Numbered from the stretch's first letter, positions 30,422 through 39,779 are shown. The stretch: 41,011 bases of DNA from Microcaldota archaeon (GCA_021828295.1 JAKASF010000006.1:1-41011); one strand, 5' to 3'. A program made the numbers and translations. The notes: a model not told the origin generated them from the letters alone.

Positions 30422-30703
30422 ATGGGAAACGTCGCTGAGGAAACGACACATCCGAAACTTGTTGACCTAAACAGAACGAGAAGAGTAATGGACTCTCTGC
30501 TCGAAGGGCTAAAGGAGCTGAAAAGGGAGGCTGAAGAAAAAATAGTTTACAACCCGACGGTGAGGGGACCAGCGCTCGCTACAGCGGGCTTCGGACTGGT
30601 GTGGTTCGGGGCATTAAGCCCAAATCTTGTGCTGCAGAACGTTGCGATACCCGCCGGATCCATCGCAGTTATCAGCGGCGCCTTGGATTTTGGGCTCAGG
30701 TAG
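30422..30703 (+). CDS. small unknown membrane protein
   Basis: The 93-residue protein has a charged N-terminal half with a predicted coiled helix (NRTRRVMDSLLEGLKELKRE), followed by two hydrophobic segments (ALATAGFGLVWFGALS and VAIPAGSIAVISGALDFG). It is probably a membrane hairpin with a cytoplasmic tail. It starts ten bases after the UPF0147 gene and likely forms an operon with it. Function unknown. Confidence 0.6.
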   Translation: MGNVAEETTHPKLVDLNRTRRVMDSLLEGLKELKREAEEKIVYNPTVRGPALATAGFGLVWFGALSPNLVLQNVAIPAGSIAVISGALDFGLR

Positions 30704-30741
30704 CGGATCCCTTGTGCGCCGAATTGCGCGTCCTCTTTTAT

Positions 30742-30760
30742 CGCCCTGCATGCGAGGGCG
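30742..30760 (+). terminator. hairpin between the small membrane gene and DP1
   Basis: CGCCCT (30742-30747) and AGGGCG (30755-30760) form a six-pair stem over GCATGCG. A pyrimidine tract TCCTCTTTTA lies just before it. It could end the upstream transcript, because the DP1 promoter follows. Confidence 0.35.
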
Positions 30761-30767
30761 CAGAAGA

Positions 30768-30777
30768 CTTATATAAG
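30768..30777 (+). promoter_or_regulatory. TATA-like box for the DNA polymerase D operon
   Basis: CTTATATAAG is palindromic and about 50 nt before the DP1 ATG. It would leave a leader of about 20-25 nt containing GGGGGGAT (30808-30815), which may act as SD. Confidence 0.45.
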
Positions 30778-30823
30778 ATTTCAGGCAAAAGCAACTGCTA
30801 TTTGTTGGGGGGATGCAGAACTT

Positions 30824-32332
30824 ATGTCAGGAGCCTTGATAGAACTTGCGAACAGGCTTAGCGGAAAAGTGATGATAAGTTCTGAGATAAGCGAAGCGGA
30901 TTTGAAAGGTGTAGACTCCGAATCTCTTGTAGCCCACATTATAGAGCATTTTGCCGGAGTGAGCGGCGCGGTGCTCAGCAAGGAAAGCTTGGAGAGCGTT
31001 ATTGCCGGAATAAGAAGCGAAACAAAAGAGCCAGTGCACGTTGAGGTCATAAGATCTGGGAACTTCAATCCTGCAGCCAAAGACATAGAGCCGCAGTTCA
31101 GGGCCAGAGACGTTAGGGTTGAGAGAACTTCGTCAAACGTGAACGACTTTGTGGACTACTTCCAAGACAGGTTTGTCAGGATCAGGGAGATAATACGATC
31201 GTATGGCAACGGTTTCAGCGGGATACTGGGTAACATCTCTGGCATAAAGCAGTACATGAACGGGCGCGACCTTGCTGCTGTCGGCATGGTATACGACAAG
31301 GTGGTCACCGCCAAGGGCAACATAATGATTACGCTCGAGGACGAGAGCGGGAGTGTCAAGGTACTGTTCATGAAACCCGCGCGGAAGCAGAGGGACGAGC
31401 AGAACGAGGTGTTCGACTCCGCGTCGAAGCTCGTCAAGGACGACGTGATTGCCGTGAAGGGCAAGACGTGGAACAGTTTTGTTATTGCAAACCGCATGCT
31501 CTGGCCCGATGTGCCCATACACCAGCCCAGCCAGAGCGCAGACGACGTTGCCGTGGCGCTCGTATCCGACGTGCACGTGGGCCACAAGCTTTTCATGCAG
31601 AAGAACTTTGCCAAGTTCCTGGAATGGATAAACGGAGGCGTAGACAACAGGAGAGACCTGGCCGCAAAGATAAAGTACATGGTTGTGGCCGGAGACCTCG
31701 TGGACGGGATAGGCATCTACCCCGACCAGGACAGGGAACTGGCGATAGACGACATATACAAGCAGTACTCTGTATTCTTCGAGTTCCTTGAGCACGTTCC
31801 AGACTACATAGAAGTGTTTGTCATACCTGGAAACCACGATGCGGTGCAGCGGGCGGAGCCACAGCCGAAAGTGGGCAACGGCTTCCTGAAGGATTTCAAG
31901 AAGGAGAACGTGCACATGATGACCAACCCATGCTACCTCAATTTGCACGGGATTAAGATACTGGCCTATCACGGCACCTCGCTCGACTCTGTAATAAGGG
32001 GCATACCAGGATGCACGTATTCGGCGCCAACGGACGCGATGAAGGAGATACTCAAGCGCAGGCACCTTTCGCCGATATACGGAGGCAACATCGTGGTGCC
32101 GAGCAAGGACGATGCGCTTGTAATAAACGAGGTTCCCGACATACTTCACATGGGGCACATACACAAGAACGGCTACGATGCCTACCATGGCACGCTTCTC
32201 GTGAACAGCGGCACATGGCAGGGCAGGACCGGCTACCAGATAAAGCAGGGCCACGTGCCATCCCCGGGTCTTCTGCCGATTTACGAAGCAAAGAGCGGCA
32301 AGCTGAATGTGATGGACTTCAACGAGCTGTAG
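30824..32332 (+). CDS. polB: DNA polymerase D small subunit (DP1)
   Basis: The 502 residues match the archaeal PolD small subunit. After an N-terminal helical part (about 1-110) and an OB-fold region (GILGNISGIKQYMNGRDLAA, TLEDESGSVKVLFM) comes the calcineurin-like phosphoesterase core: SDVHVGH (248-254), GDLVDGI, PGNHD (335-339) and HMGHIH (442-447). It is the 3'-5' proofreading exonuclease of PolD. Its stop codon TAG is directly followed by the GTG of DP2, so the two subunits are made from one mRNA. Confidence 0.97.
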   Translation: MSGALIELANRLSGKVMISSEISEADLKGVDSESLVAHIIEHFAGVSGAVLSKESLESVIAGIRSETKEPVHVEVIRSGNFNPAAKDIEPQFRARDVRVERTSSNVNDFVDYFQDRFVRIREIIRSYGNGFSGILGNISGIKQYMNGRDLAAVGMVYDKVVTAKGNIMITLEDESGSVKVLFMKPARKQRDEQNEVFDSASKLVKDDVIAVKGKTWNSFVIANRMLWPDVPIHQPSQSADDVAVALVSDVHVGHKLFMQKNFAKFLEWINGGVDNRRDLAAKIKYMVVAGDLVDGIGIYPDQDRELAIDDIYKQYSVFFEFLEHVPDYIEVFVIPGNHDAVQRAEPQPKVGNGFLKDFKKENVHMMTNPCYLNLHGIKILAYHGTSLDSVIRGIPGCTYSAPTDAMKEILKRRHLSPIYGGNIVVPSKDDALVINEVPDILHMGHIHKNGYDAYHGTLLVNSGTWQGRTGYQIKQGHVPSPGLLPIYEAKSGKLNVMDFNEL

Positions 32333-35300
32333 GTGGATCTGACGAACGTGGACGAGTATTTTGCTGACCTGGAGAAAGGGTTTGAGAGCGCCTACGAGGT
32401 TGCAAACAGGGCGAGGGAGCACGGTTTCGACCCCAAGCCGTACGTGGAGATAAAGGTCGCGCCGGGACTGGCCGAGAAGGTCGAGGGGCTGACTGGCGTG
32501 CAGGGAATAGCGGAGGTCATTGCGCGGAACCAGAAGGGGAAGACGCAGAGCGAGCTGATATTCGGAACCATAAAAGAGATCTGCACGAGCGATGCGTTTG
32601 CAAACTACGAGACTGTGAAGAGAATCGAGCTGGCCGTGAGGGTGGCGCTCGCGATAAAAACCGACGGCGTGCTTGTGGCTCCTACCGAAGGCATGCAGTA
32701 CGTGTCCCACTACAAGAATGCGGACAACTCTGACTACATTGCTGTTTTCTATGCCGGGCCCATAAGGAGCGCCGGCGGCACCGCCGTGGCAATGTCAGTA
32801 GCTTATGCTGACTACGCCAGGAAGTTCTTCAACATAGGCGACTACAGAGCCACGAAGGACGAGGTTGAGAGGTACGTGGAGGAGACGGAGATATACCACG
32901 AGCGCGTGGTGCCGCTGCAGTACAAACCGCATCCTGACGAGATCCGCACTGTGGTGAGCAACTGCCCGGTCTGCATAGAGGGCGTGCCGACAGAGGACAT
33001 GGAGATAAGCGTGCATGCGAACATGTCCAGAATCGGCTTTGGAGGTAAGAGCGTGCCCATAACCAACAGGATACGCGGGGGGGTGCCGCTGGTCGTGAGC
33101 AGCATCGCCCAGAAGGCCAAGAGCGTCTCGAGGGAGGTGAAGAAGGCGGGGCTGGACTGGGGCTGGCTCGACAGCATAATAACGATCGACAAGGGCAAGA
33201 AAACAGACGAAGGATCGAAGAGCGAGACAGCTGTTTTCCTAGAGAAGCTTGTGGCCGGCAGGCCTGTGCTCGCATACCCAAAGCACTTCGGAGGCTTCAG
33301 GCTCAGGTACGGGAGGAGCAGGATGACGGGCATAGCCGCGAAGGGCTTCAGCCCCGCGACGATGATAATACTCGACGATTTCATAAGCATAGGAACGCAG
33401 CTTATGATCGAGCTGCCTGGCAAGGGGTGCGTAGCCGCACCTGTGGACACGATTGAGGGCCCGTTCGTGAAGCTGAGATCTGGGGAGACGACACGAATCA
33501 ACGACGCGGAGACCGCAACGCGGGTCAAGAAGGACGTTGTGAAGATAATCTCATTGGGTGACATACTTGTGACCTACGGCGACTTCAAGAAGACGAACAC
33601 GCCGCTCCAGCCGAGCAGCTACGTGGAGGAGCTCTGGGAGGCTGAGCTCGATGCTGCTGGTGGAGGAAAGGAAACGGTCGAGCACGAGCCGACCACTTTT
33701 TCAGAAGCGTTCAGGCTATCGACCAAGTACGGTGTTCCGTTGCATCCGAGGTTCCTTGCAGAGTTCCAGACGGTGAGCACCGAACAACTGAAGCTGCTTG
33801 TTCAGAAGATCGCAACAAGCATCGACGCGGGCAAGACCATGTTTGAGATCGAGGGATTGGCGCTCGCTGACGCTGCCGGCAACGAGGACCTTAACAAAAC
33901 GCTTGAGCTCATGATGGTCCCAGCGGTTCCTGACAAGGAGGACATCAGGATAGGCAAGGATTTTGCGCAGAGCCTACTTGTGTCGCTGGGCTTCGTGCAG
34001 GACAACGAGGGGCGAATGAGCGCCGAGATCGCAGGAAAGTACGAAGACAACAAGGACAACGTGCTCGCCCTTGTCAACTCGCTCTCGGTGGTCAAACTGA
34101 TGAAGAGGAGCACGTTCATAGGTGCCAGGATAGGCAGGCCCGAGAAGGCGGGCGAGAGGCTGATGGTTCCTTCGCCTAACGTACTGTTTCCAGTAGGATA
34201 TGAAGGCGGGAAGGAGAGAAACATAGCGGGCGCATTTGCTTTCGAATCAAAGAAGTTTGGAAAGCCCACAATCCGCATCGAGCTTGCACGCTATGTCTGC
34301 AAAGAGTGCGGCAGGAGACTCGACTCCCCATACTGCTACTCATGCCAAAAGAAGGCAAGCATAGAGTACACGTGCCCAAAGTGCGGCACAAAGCAAGACA
34401 GTGCAGTATGCGTAAGATGCGGGAGCGAGACCCAGGCGTACGAGCAGCACGAGATAGACTTCCAGAAGCTTGTTTCGGGAGCCGTCGCGCGGCTCGGGAC
34501 CCCAAAGCTTCCAAAGACGATCAAGGGGGTGAAGGGGCTCATGAACAAGAACAAGATAGCGGAACCTATAGAGAAGGGCATACTGCGCGCTATGTTCAAC
34601 GTGTTCATATTCAAGGACGGTACCGCGAGGTTCGACGCTACGGACATGCCAATAACGCACTTCTATCCCAGGGAGGTTGGGGTTAGCGTGGAAAAGCTCC
34701 GTGAGATGGGATACGGCAGCGACTATGCGGGCAACGAGCTGAAGAGCGACGACCAGCTGCTGGAGCTGAGGCACCAGGACGTTATACTGAACAGGCGAGG
34801 GGCAGATTATCTGCTGAACATCTCGCGGTTCGTGGACGAGATGCTGCAGAGGCTCTACGGGATGGAGGCCTTTTACAATGCAGGCAGCGCGCAGGACCTT
34901 GTTGGCCAGCTAGTGCTCACGCTTTCGCCGCACACATCGTGCGCGGTGCTCAACAGGATAGTCGGATTCACAGACGCAAACGTGGGGTTTGCGCATCCAT
35001 ATACGATATGCGCGAGAAGGAGGAACGCTGACGGAGACGAGGACACAACGATGCTGCTGCTCGATGCGCTGATCGATTTCTCCAGGGAGTACCTGCCTGT
35101 AAGCATCGGAGGCACCATGGACGAGCCGCTGCTTCTTACCACAAGGGTGCGCCCCGAGGAGGTGGACGACGAGGTCCACGTGATGGAGGTCACAGGGAGC
35201 TACGGGCTGGATTTCTACAACAAGACGTTTGCGGGGGTGGCGCCGTCGGAAGCCAAGGTGGAGCTGGTAGAGAACAGGCTGAGGACCGATGCTGCATACG

Positions 35301-35797
35301 GAAATATAGGATTCACGCACGGCTCATCGGTCAACGCGATAAGGAACTCGCCGAAGAAGAGCATCTACACTGTGCTGAAGACCATGGACGAGAAGATCGA
35401 CGAAGAGTTCAGGATAATGGACATGCTCGAGTCGATAGACAAGCGCGATGCGGCCAGGAGGCTGATAAACGGCCACTTCATACGCGACCTGATAGGCAAC
35501 CTGCACTCGTTCTCGAGGCAGCAGTTCAGGTGCGCGAGCTGCAACGCCAAGTACAGGCGCGTGCCGCTGAGCGGAAAGTGCACGCGGTGCGGGGGCAAGC
35601 TCCTGCTCACGATATCGAAGGGGAGCATCGAGAAGTACCTCAAGACCTCGATAAACCTGGCGGACAGGTACAACCTAGACACCTACACGAAGCAGCGGCT
35701 GCAGCTGATAAAGGAGGAGATAGACAACCTCTTCGGCAGCCTCGAGCTGAACGTTGAGGAGAACAGGGGCCAGTTCAACCTCGTCAACTTCATGTAA
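32333..35797 (+). CDS. polC: DNA polymerase D large subunit (DP2)
   Basis: The 1154-residue protein is the catalytic subunit of PolD, the main replicative polymerase in many archaea. Visible are the N-terminal FYAGPIRSAGGTAVAMSVAY, a central zinc region with Cys pairs from 656 (VCKECGRR, YCYSC, TCPKCG, CVRCG) to about 696, the catalytic NADGDED (898-904) with Asp900 and Asp902, and a C-terminal zinc site CASCNAKYRR...CTRCGGK from 1067. There is no intein at the usual NADGDED site. GTG at 32333 abuts the DP1 stop. The end overlaps the NUDIX gene by eight bases. Confidence 0.97.
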   Translation: MDLTNVDEYFADLEKGFESAYEVANRAREHGFDPKPYVEIKVAPGLAEKVEGLTGVQGIAEVIARNQKGKTQSELIFGTIKEICTSDAFANYETVKRIELAVRVALAIKTDGVLVAPTEGMQYVSHYKNADNSDYIAVFYAGPIRSAGGTAVAMSVAYADYARKFFNIGDYRATKDEVERYVEETEIYHERVVPLQYKPHPDEIRTVVSNCPVCIEGVPTEDMEISVHANMSRIGFGGKSVPITNRIRGGVPLVVSSIAQKAKSVSREVKKAGLDWGWLDSIITIDKGKKTDEGSKSETAVFLEKLVAGRPVLAYPKHFGGFRLRYGRSRMTGIAAKGFSPATMIILDDFISIGTQLMIELPGKGCVAAPVDTIEGPFVKLRSGETTRINDAETATRVKKDVVKIISLGDILVTYGDFKKTNTPLQPSSYVEELWEAELDAAGGGKETVEHEPTTFSEAFRLSTKYGVPLHPRFLAEFQTVSTEQLKLLVQKIATSIDAGKTMFEIEGLALADAAGNEDLNKTLELMMVPAVPDKEDIRIGKDFAQSLLVSLGFVQDNEGRMSAEIAGKYEDNKDNVLALVNSLSVVKLMKRSTFIGARIGRPEKAGERLMVPSPNVLFPVGYEGGKERNIAGAFAFESKKFGKPTIRIELARYVCKECGRRLDSPYCYSCQKKASIEYTCPKCGTKQDSAVCVRCGSETQAYEQHEIDFQKLVSGAVARLGTPKLPKTIKGVKGLMNKNKIAEPIEKGILRAMFNVFIFKDGTARFDATDMPITHFYPREVGVSVEKLREMGYGSDYAGNELKSDDQLLELRHQDVILNRRGADYLLNISRFVDEMLQRLYGMEAFYNAGSAQDLVGQLVLTLSPHTSCAVLNRIVGFTDANVGFAHPYTICARRRNADGDEDTTMLLLDALIDFSREYLPVSIGGTMDEPLLLTTRVRPEEVDDEVHVMEVTGSYGLDFYNKTFAGVAPSEAKVELVENRLRTDAAYGNIGFTHGSSVNAIRNSPKKSIYTVLKTMDEKIDEEFRIMDMLESIDKRDAARRLINGHFIRDLIGNLHSFSRQQFRCASCNAKYRRVPLSGKCTRCGGKLLLTISKGSIEKYLKTSINLADRYNLDTYTKQRLQLIKEEIDNLFGSLELNVEENRGQFNLVNFM

Positions 35798-36296
35798 GGT
35801 ACTTCCCGATGATGTATACTTTGGCATCCTTGAGAAGCTGTTTCTGGTTCTCGAACTTCGCCTTCGCTATTGCCTCGTCGATAGGCATGAAGTAGTGCCT
35901 TTTGTGCTCTTCCGATATTACAATCTGCTTTTTGTCGATCCTGTGCATGAACGCAAGGAAGAATACCACTCTTTTGAAGATCCTGGTGGTGCGGCCCGTT
36001 CCAGAGTCCTCCTTCACAAACACGTACGAGTTCTCTTCCCGGAAGCCCGTGTCTATGTGAAGCACCAGCCCTGTCTCCTCGCGTATTTCGCGCTGCGCGG
36101 CCTCCACCAGCGTTTCGCCCTTTTCGACGTGCCCCTTGGGCATATCGAACCATGTTTCTCCAGATTCGCTGTTCTGCACAAGGGCGAGAATCTTTATCTC
36201 CCGGTTTTCTGTGTAGAACACCACGGCTCCGGCCGATGTTTCGTTTACTGACCTGATCTTGGTCCTACTTTGCGTTCTTTTTGATCGCTTCTTCAA
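35790..36296 (-). CDS. NUDIX hydrolase (Ap4A hydrolase-like)
   Basis: The protein has 168 residues from TTG 36296. The NUDIX box is complete: GHVEKGETLVEAAQREIREE plus TGL. Before it lies AGAVVFYTENREIKILALVQ and PKGHVE. Members hydrolyse nucleoside diphosphates linked to a group X, often Ap4A or m7G-type nucleotides. The start overlaps the aminotransferase end by about 30 bases. TTG at 36296 has an AAGGGG stretch at a good distance upstream. TTG at 36305 is the alternative. No ATG or GTG is available. Confidence 0.85.
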   Translation of the reverse strand: MKKRSKRTQSRTKIRSVNETSAGAVVFYTENREIKILALVQNSESGETWFDMPKGHVEKGETLVEAAQREIREETGLVLHIDTGFREENSYVFVKEDSGTGRTTRIFKRVVFFLAFMHRIDKKQIVISEEHKRHYFMPIDEAIAKAKFENQKQLLKDAKVYIIGKYLT

Positions 36297-37572
36297 GTAT
36301 GTCAAGCCCCTTATCGATATTGCCGTCAGATACTGTAAGCGGAGGTATTATCCTAATCGCAGACCTGCCTGCAGGCAGCAGGACCAGGCCTTTTTTGAAG
36401 CAGTCCATTATGACGCTGTTGCGTTCATTGGGTGCGTATTCCTTCGTGCTCTTCGACTTCACGAGCTCCACGCCTATCATCAGCCCTATGCCGCGAACGT
36501 CTCCGACGTACTCGTACCGCTCCTTCAGCTCGTTCATCCTCTTCATTATCTTCCCGCCTTTCCTAACTATGCCCTTCTGCAGGCTTCGCATGTTGTGTTT
36601 TATGTAGTCGAGGGACGCGGATGCTGCTGCGGAGGCGACAAGATTGCCGCCGAACGTGCCGGCGTGGGCCCCCGCGGGCGTATCGCCGAGGGATTTTCTT
36701 GCGACGGTGGCCGCGAGAGGAAAACCTGCACCAAAAGACTTTGCGAAAGTGTATATATCGGCAACGGTGCCGAAGTTGCTCAACGCCAGGAACTTGCCGG
36801 TGCGCATGTATCCTGCTTGTATCTCATCGTCCACCAGAAGAATTCCGTGCTTGTCTGCAAGCCTCCTGAGTTCCTTGAAGAACCCTCTTGGAGGAACTAT
36901 GTATCCGCCTTCGCCCTGTATAGGTTCGAAGAATATCGCGGCCACCTCTTCGGGAGGCACCTCTCTCTTCAGTATGTTCTGCTCTATGAAGTCTATGCTT
37001 GCCTGCGAGCAATCTTCCGGATCGCCATCGAACCTATACGGATCCGGGTAGGGCGCGTGCGAGACGTTCACAAAAGGACCGAAGTGCGCGCGGTGGGCGG
37101 TTTTCGACGCTGTGAGGGCAAGAGAGCCCATCGACCTTCCATGGAACGCGCCGTAGAACGCGATTATGTGGCGCCTCTTGGTGAAGAGCTTCACCAGCTT
37201 GATTGCGTCCTCGTTAGCCTCGGTTCCAGAGTTTGAGAAGAATGCCCTTCCGAATCCCGGCGGCAGCATGCCAACAAGCCTTTCCGCAAGCCTTACGGGA
37301 GGCTCCTCATAGTAATCCATGAACATCCCGTGCATCAGCCTGTCTATCTGCTTCTTCGCCGCTGCCCTTATCAGTGCGTTCCCGTTGACCCCAAGGTTAT
37401 AGCAGCTTACGAAACTGGAGAAATCGATGAACCTATTCCCTTCTATGTCGTATATGAAGTCGCCTGCTCCGTGGTCGGCAACCAGGGGGAAGTCCTCTCT
37501 TGTGGTGGTGAAGATTACTTCGCGGTCTCTCTTCAGCGCGTTCTTGATCTTAGCCCCAACCTTGACCTCCAT
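36265..37572 (-). CDS. class III aminotransferase (PLP-dependent)
   Basis: The 435-residue protein has class III signatures: FFSNSGTEANEDAIKL (111-126), FYGAFHGRSMGSLAL (139-153), FFEPIQGEGG (214-223), LLVDDEIQAGYMRTGKFLAL (245-264) and PLP lysine Lys278 in IYTFAKSFGAGFP. It resembles archaeal GABA or ornithine-type aminotransferases and the related broad amino acid racemases, which share this fold. The exact substrate and direction cannot be told. With the SpeD homologue and the carbamoyltransferase it could serve ornithine or GABA metabolism, which is speculative. The gene is upstream of the NUDIX gene. Confidence 0.88.
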   Translation of the reverse strand: MEVKVGAKIKNALKRDREVIFTTTREDFPLVADHGAGDFIYDIEGNRFIDFSSFVSCYNLGVNGNALIRAAAKKQIDRLMHGMFMDYYEEPPVRLAERLVGMLPPGFGRAFFSNSGTEANEDAIKLVKLFTKRRHIIAFYGAFHGRSMGSLALTASKTAHRAHFGPFVNVSHAPYPDPYRFDGDPEDCSQASIDFIEQNILKREVPPEEVAAIFFEPIQGEGGYIVPPRGFFKELRRLADKHGILLVDDEIQAGYMRTGKFLALSNFGTVADIYTFAKSFGAGFPLAATVARKSLGDTPAGAHAGTFGGNLVASAAASASLDYIKHNMRSLQKGIVRKGGKIMKRMNELKERYEYVGDVRGIGLMIGVELVKSKSTKEYAPNERNSVIMDCFKKGLVLLPAGRSAIRIIPPLTVSDGNIDKGLDILEEAIKKNAK

Positions 37573-37664
37573 GAGCTGACTAGGCCTTGAAAGATTATTA
37601 TTGTTTGGCTTAGCGATGCATGAAGATGGGCATACCGAACGGCGAAGAGCCAGCGCGACGCTAG

Positions 37665-37940
37665 CTACGAGCCCTTAGAGCTTTTGCGGCCCTGAGCCTG
37701 CGCTGGGCCCATCTTTGACTGCTCTATCTCAAGGGCCTTGGCGAGCTGCTCCTTGCTTGCCGGATCTATCTTTTCCGACAGGAACTCAAGATGCTTGACA
37801 TTGCATCTCCTCTCCTTCGGCCTGACTGCTGTCACCACATTCACGAAGTTCGAATCGATTATCTTGGTTACGACTGCCCTCTTTCCGGCGTCCCTTCCGA
37901 ACTTCTTAACGCAAACCCTTCCTGCTTCTACTAGAGCCAT
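37665..37940 (-). CDS. rpl14e: 50S ribosomal protein L14e
   Basis: The 91 residues match L14e: ALVEAGRVCVKKFGRDAGKR with the KOW-like strand fold, AVVTKIIDSNFVNVVTA, RRCNVKHLEFLSEKID, and a basic tail rich in Lys, Gln and Ser. It is a large-subunit protein. It lies nine bases after cmk in the order cmk-L14e, as in many archaea. The usual neighbour Cbf5 is absent and the aminotransferase follows. Confidence 0.93.
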   Translation of the reverse strand: MALVEAGRVCVKKFGRDAGKRAVVTKIIDSNFVNVVTAVRPKERRCNVKHLEFLSEKIDPASKEQLAKALEIEQSKMGPAQAQGRKSSKGS

Positions 37941-37949
37941 CTAAAAACC

Positions 37950-38510
37950 TCAACGACCCTGTCTTTTGGCGGCACCCATTATTTCGTCTGCTGCCTCTTC
38001 CGGGGTCTTATTATTTACGTCAACAATTATATTAAAAGGCTTCAGGTCGCGCCCGAGTTCTATGCCGTACATGCGCTTGTAGAGCGCGTAGTTCTCCTTG
38101 TCCCTCAGCGCCACAACCTCCCTCGCCTTTGCCATCTCTATCGAATCGCGCCTGGCCATGCGCTCGGCGCGGGTCTCCTGCGTAGCCTCCAGCCATACCT
38201 TTCTGCCTGCCTTAGACAGCCAGGGCATGGTGTAGCTTGTCACCACTATGTCCCCTCTCTCAATCTTCTGGAGCATTATCTTGTCCGCCTCCTTGTCGAA
38301 ATCTGGGTTCTTCTCCCGCTCCCTCAGGAATCTCATGCCGTCCGGAGTGTCCCACCAGCCCTCGCCGGTGACCTTGTAGCCCCTCGCGCCGGCCATCTCC
38401 TTGAGCACGTACCCGCCGCCTATGGATGGCACGTTTAGCCTTCTGCCGAGCACCTCTGCAGTGGTCGTCTTCCCTGCCGCGGGCATGCCGCACAGAATCA
38501 GCGCTTCCAT
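37950..38510 (-). CDS. cmk: cytidylate kinase, archaeal type
   Basis: The 186-residue P-loop kinase has GMPAAGKTTTAEVLGRRL, SIGGGYVLKEMAGARG, then DKEADKIMLQKIERGDIVV, KVWLEATQETRAERMARRD and YGIELGRDLKPFNIIVDVNN. The spacing fits the second type of CMP kinase, with the arginine-rich lid RAERMARRD. It makes CDP from CMP, and could also act on other nucleotides. It lies in the conserved L34e-cmk-L14e cluster. An opposite-strand gene separates it from L34e. Confidence 0.85.
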   Translation of the reverse strand: MEALILCGMPAAGKTTTAEVLGRRLNVPSIGGGYVLKEMAGARGYKVTGEGWWDTPDGMRFLREREKNPDFDKEADKIMLQKIERGDIVVTSYTMPWLSKAGRKVWLEATQETRAERMARRDSIEMAKAREVVALRDKENYALYKRMYGIELGRDLKPFNIIVDVNNKTPEEAADEIMGAAKRQGR

Positions 38511-38570
38511 ATTCTATCTTGACTGGGAAGGTTAATATTTTTTCTTGATTTCGCGCGGGTTTTCTAAAGG

Positions 38571-38583
38571 GAATTAATAAATA
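38571..38583 (+). promoter_or_regulatory. TATA-like box for the 259-aa plus-strand gene
   Basis: AATTAATAAATAGG lies about 45 nt before the GTG at 38623. GGGGGTATCT before the GTG may serve as SD. Confidence 0.4.
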
Positions 38584-38622
38584 GGCTGAAATAGAATAGC
38601 GAACAGAGGAACGGGGGTATCT

Positions 38623-39402
38623 GTGCCAACAGCTATTTTGAATACAAACTCGGCGGTGAGCGGGGGCTCGGAGCTTCTCCGCAGCCTTAGAGGCCCGGCT
38701 ACGAATCAGATAGACCTGACCGGGACTGCGGATGCTGCGATAGTGGCCGCGGGGGCCTCGCTGCTGACGCTTGTCGCAACGGGCTTCAGGAACTGGTGGA
38801 ATGCGCCGGAGCTGAAGATGACCTACCTCCCTCAGGATCCATATCGCATGGTGCTCGAGTCGAGGCCGTACAAGCACGGGTTCCCGAAGAGGGACCAGGA
38901 CGGGAACAGGCCGGAGAACAAGGAGCCCAAGCTGATGACGGCGTGGGAGAGGTTTGGGGTGCGGAACACGGGCCTCAGCACAGCGGAGAAAGTGCACGGG
39001 GAGCTGAGCAGCATATACGATTACGACCAGAACAGGGAACTGCTGGGCCTAAACTCCATATTCCTGGCGTGGGTCCCGGACAGGGAGCAGAGCTTCATCT
39101 CCATAAGCAGGAAGCAGCCGGTTGCTGCGGGTCTTGCGTACAAAGCTGAAGGATGGAATGGATTCACTATATACGCGGACCAGAACATGGGCCACGAGGG
39201 CATACGGCTGCATTACGAGGGAAGCCACTACCTGTTCACGGTAACGTTCTACGGGCACAACACGGACCCAGAAGTGATCATGTTTGAAGTGTTTAACGCG
39301 GGCACGGAGCTGAAGGACTTCTCGATAAAGGAGCACAAGGTCGGACCGCTAGCGGCGGCGCAGAGGAAGTTCAGGGCGAACGTGCCAGAAAATCTGCTCT
39401 AG
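38623..39402 (+). CDS. unknown protein inserted in the L34e-cmk cluster
   Basis: The 259-residue protein has one hydrophobic segment near 34-55 (TADAAIVAAGASLLTLVATG), then FRNWWNAPELKMTYLPQDPY. The C-terminal half is strand-rich, with aromatic residues (EGSHYLFTVTFYGHNTDPEV, NSIFLAWVPDREQSFISISR, AEGWNGFTIYADQNMGHEGI). A membrane-anchored, outward beta-sandwich is likely but not proven. I do not recognise a family. It is on the opposite strand to both neighbours and splits a cluster that is usually uninterrupted in archaea. Confidence 0.65.
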   Translation: MPTAILNTNSAVSGGSELLRSLRGPATNQIDLTGTADAAIVAAGASLLTLVATGFRNWWNAPELKMTYLPQDPYRMVLESRPYKHGFPKRDQDGNRPENKEPKLMTAWERFGVRNTGLSTAEKVHGELSSIYDYDQNRELLGLNSIFLAWVPDREQSFISISRKQPVAAGLAYKAEGWNGFTIYADQNMGHEGIRLHYEGSHYLFTVTFYGHNTDPEVIMFEVFNAGTELKDFSIKEHKVGPLAAAQRKFRANVPENLL

Positions 39403-39404
39403 AA

Positions 39405-39731
39405 TCAGTGGGCTATCATCTGCAGGACGAACGCCTTCTGCCTCGTACCTATGTCGTTTACGCGCATCTCCCCGTTCTCTATCCTGCTTGCGAGCTTCAC
39501 TACCTCGGCCGTGCACGAAGCGCACAGCACGCCGCCGAATATCCTGGAGTTGCTCCTCCTGCTTCTTCCTTTGGCGTTGGGTCCGATGTTTATGCCGTTG
39601 AGCTCTGTTCTGCATATGGCGCAGTGGGGCATGCTCGCCTTCTTGCGCTCATAGTGAAGCACATGCTTCCCGCTGCGCGTGACCCTGTTGAGCCTCCTGA
39701 AGCTCCTCGATCTGTGCATCGGTTTGGGCAT
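39405..39731 (-). CDS. rpl34e: 50S ribosomal protein L34e
   Basis: The 108 residues match L34e: MPKPMHRSRSFRRLNRVTRS, HYERKKASMPHCAICRTELN with a Cys pair, GRSRRSNSRIFGGVLCASC with a second Cys pair, and TAEVVKLASRI. The four Cys form the zinc site. It lies between DUF106 and the inserted plus-strand gene. Its 3' end nearly touches the end of that opposing gene. Confidence 0.93.
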   Translation of the reverse strand: MPKPMHRSRSFRRLNRVTRSGKHVLHYERKKASMPHCAICRTELNGINIGPNAKGRSRRSNSRIFGGVLCASCTAEVVKLASRIENGEMRVNDIGTRQKAFVLQMIAH

Positions 39732-39779
39732 GCTAACCTCAAAATATACGGTAGATATGCTTTCAAAAGCATAAATAGC

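Noticed and set aside
31133-32710. A 525-codon open frame on the minus strand over the DP1 and DP2 genes
   Set aside because: It is antisense to two clearly identified PolD subunits and its product has a His/Arg/Val/Leu-rich composition typical of antisense frames in G+C-rich codons.
34981-35060. An intein at the DP2 catalytic motif
   Set aside because: The NADGDED region reads straight through, with normal polymerase sequence on both sides and no splicing motifs.
36259-37236. A 325-codon plus-strand frame over the aminotransferase gene
   Set aside because: It is antisense to a class III aminotransferase with all signature motifs and has no promoter or RBS of its own.
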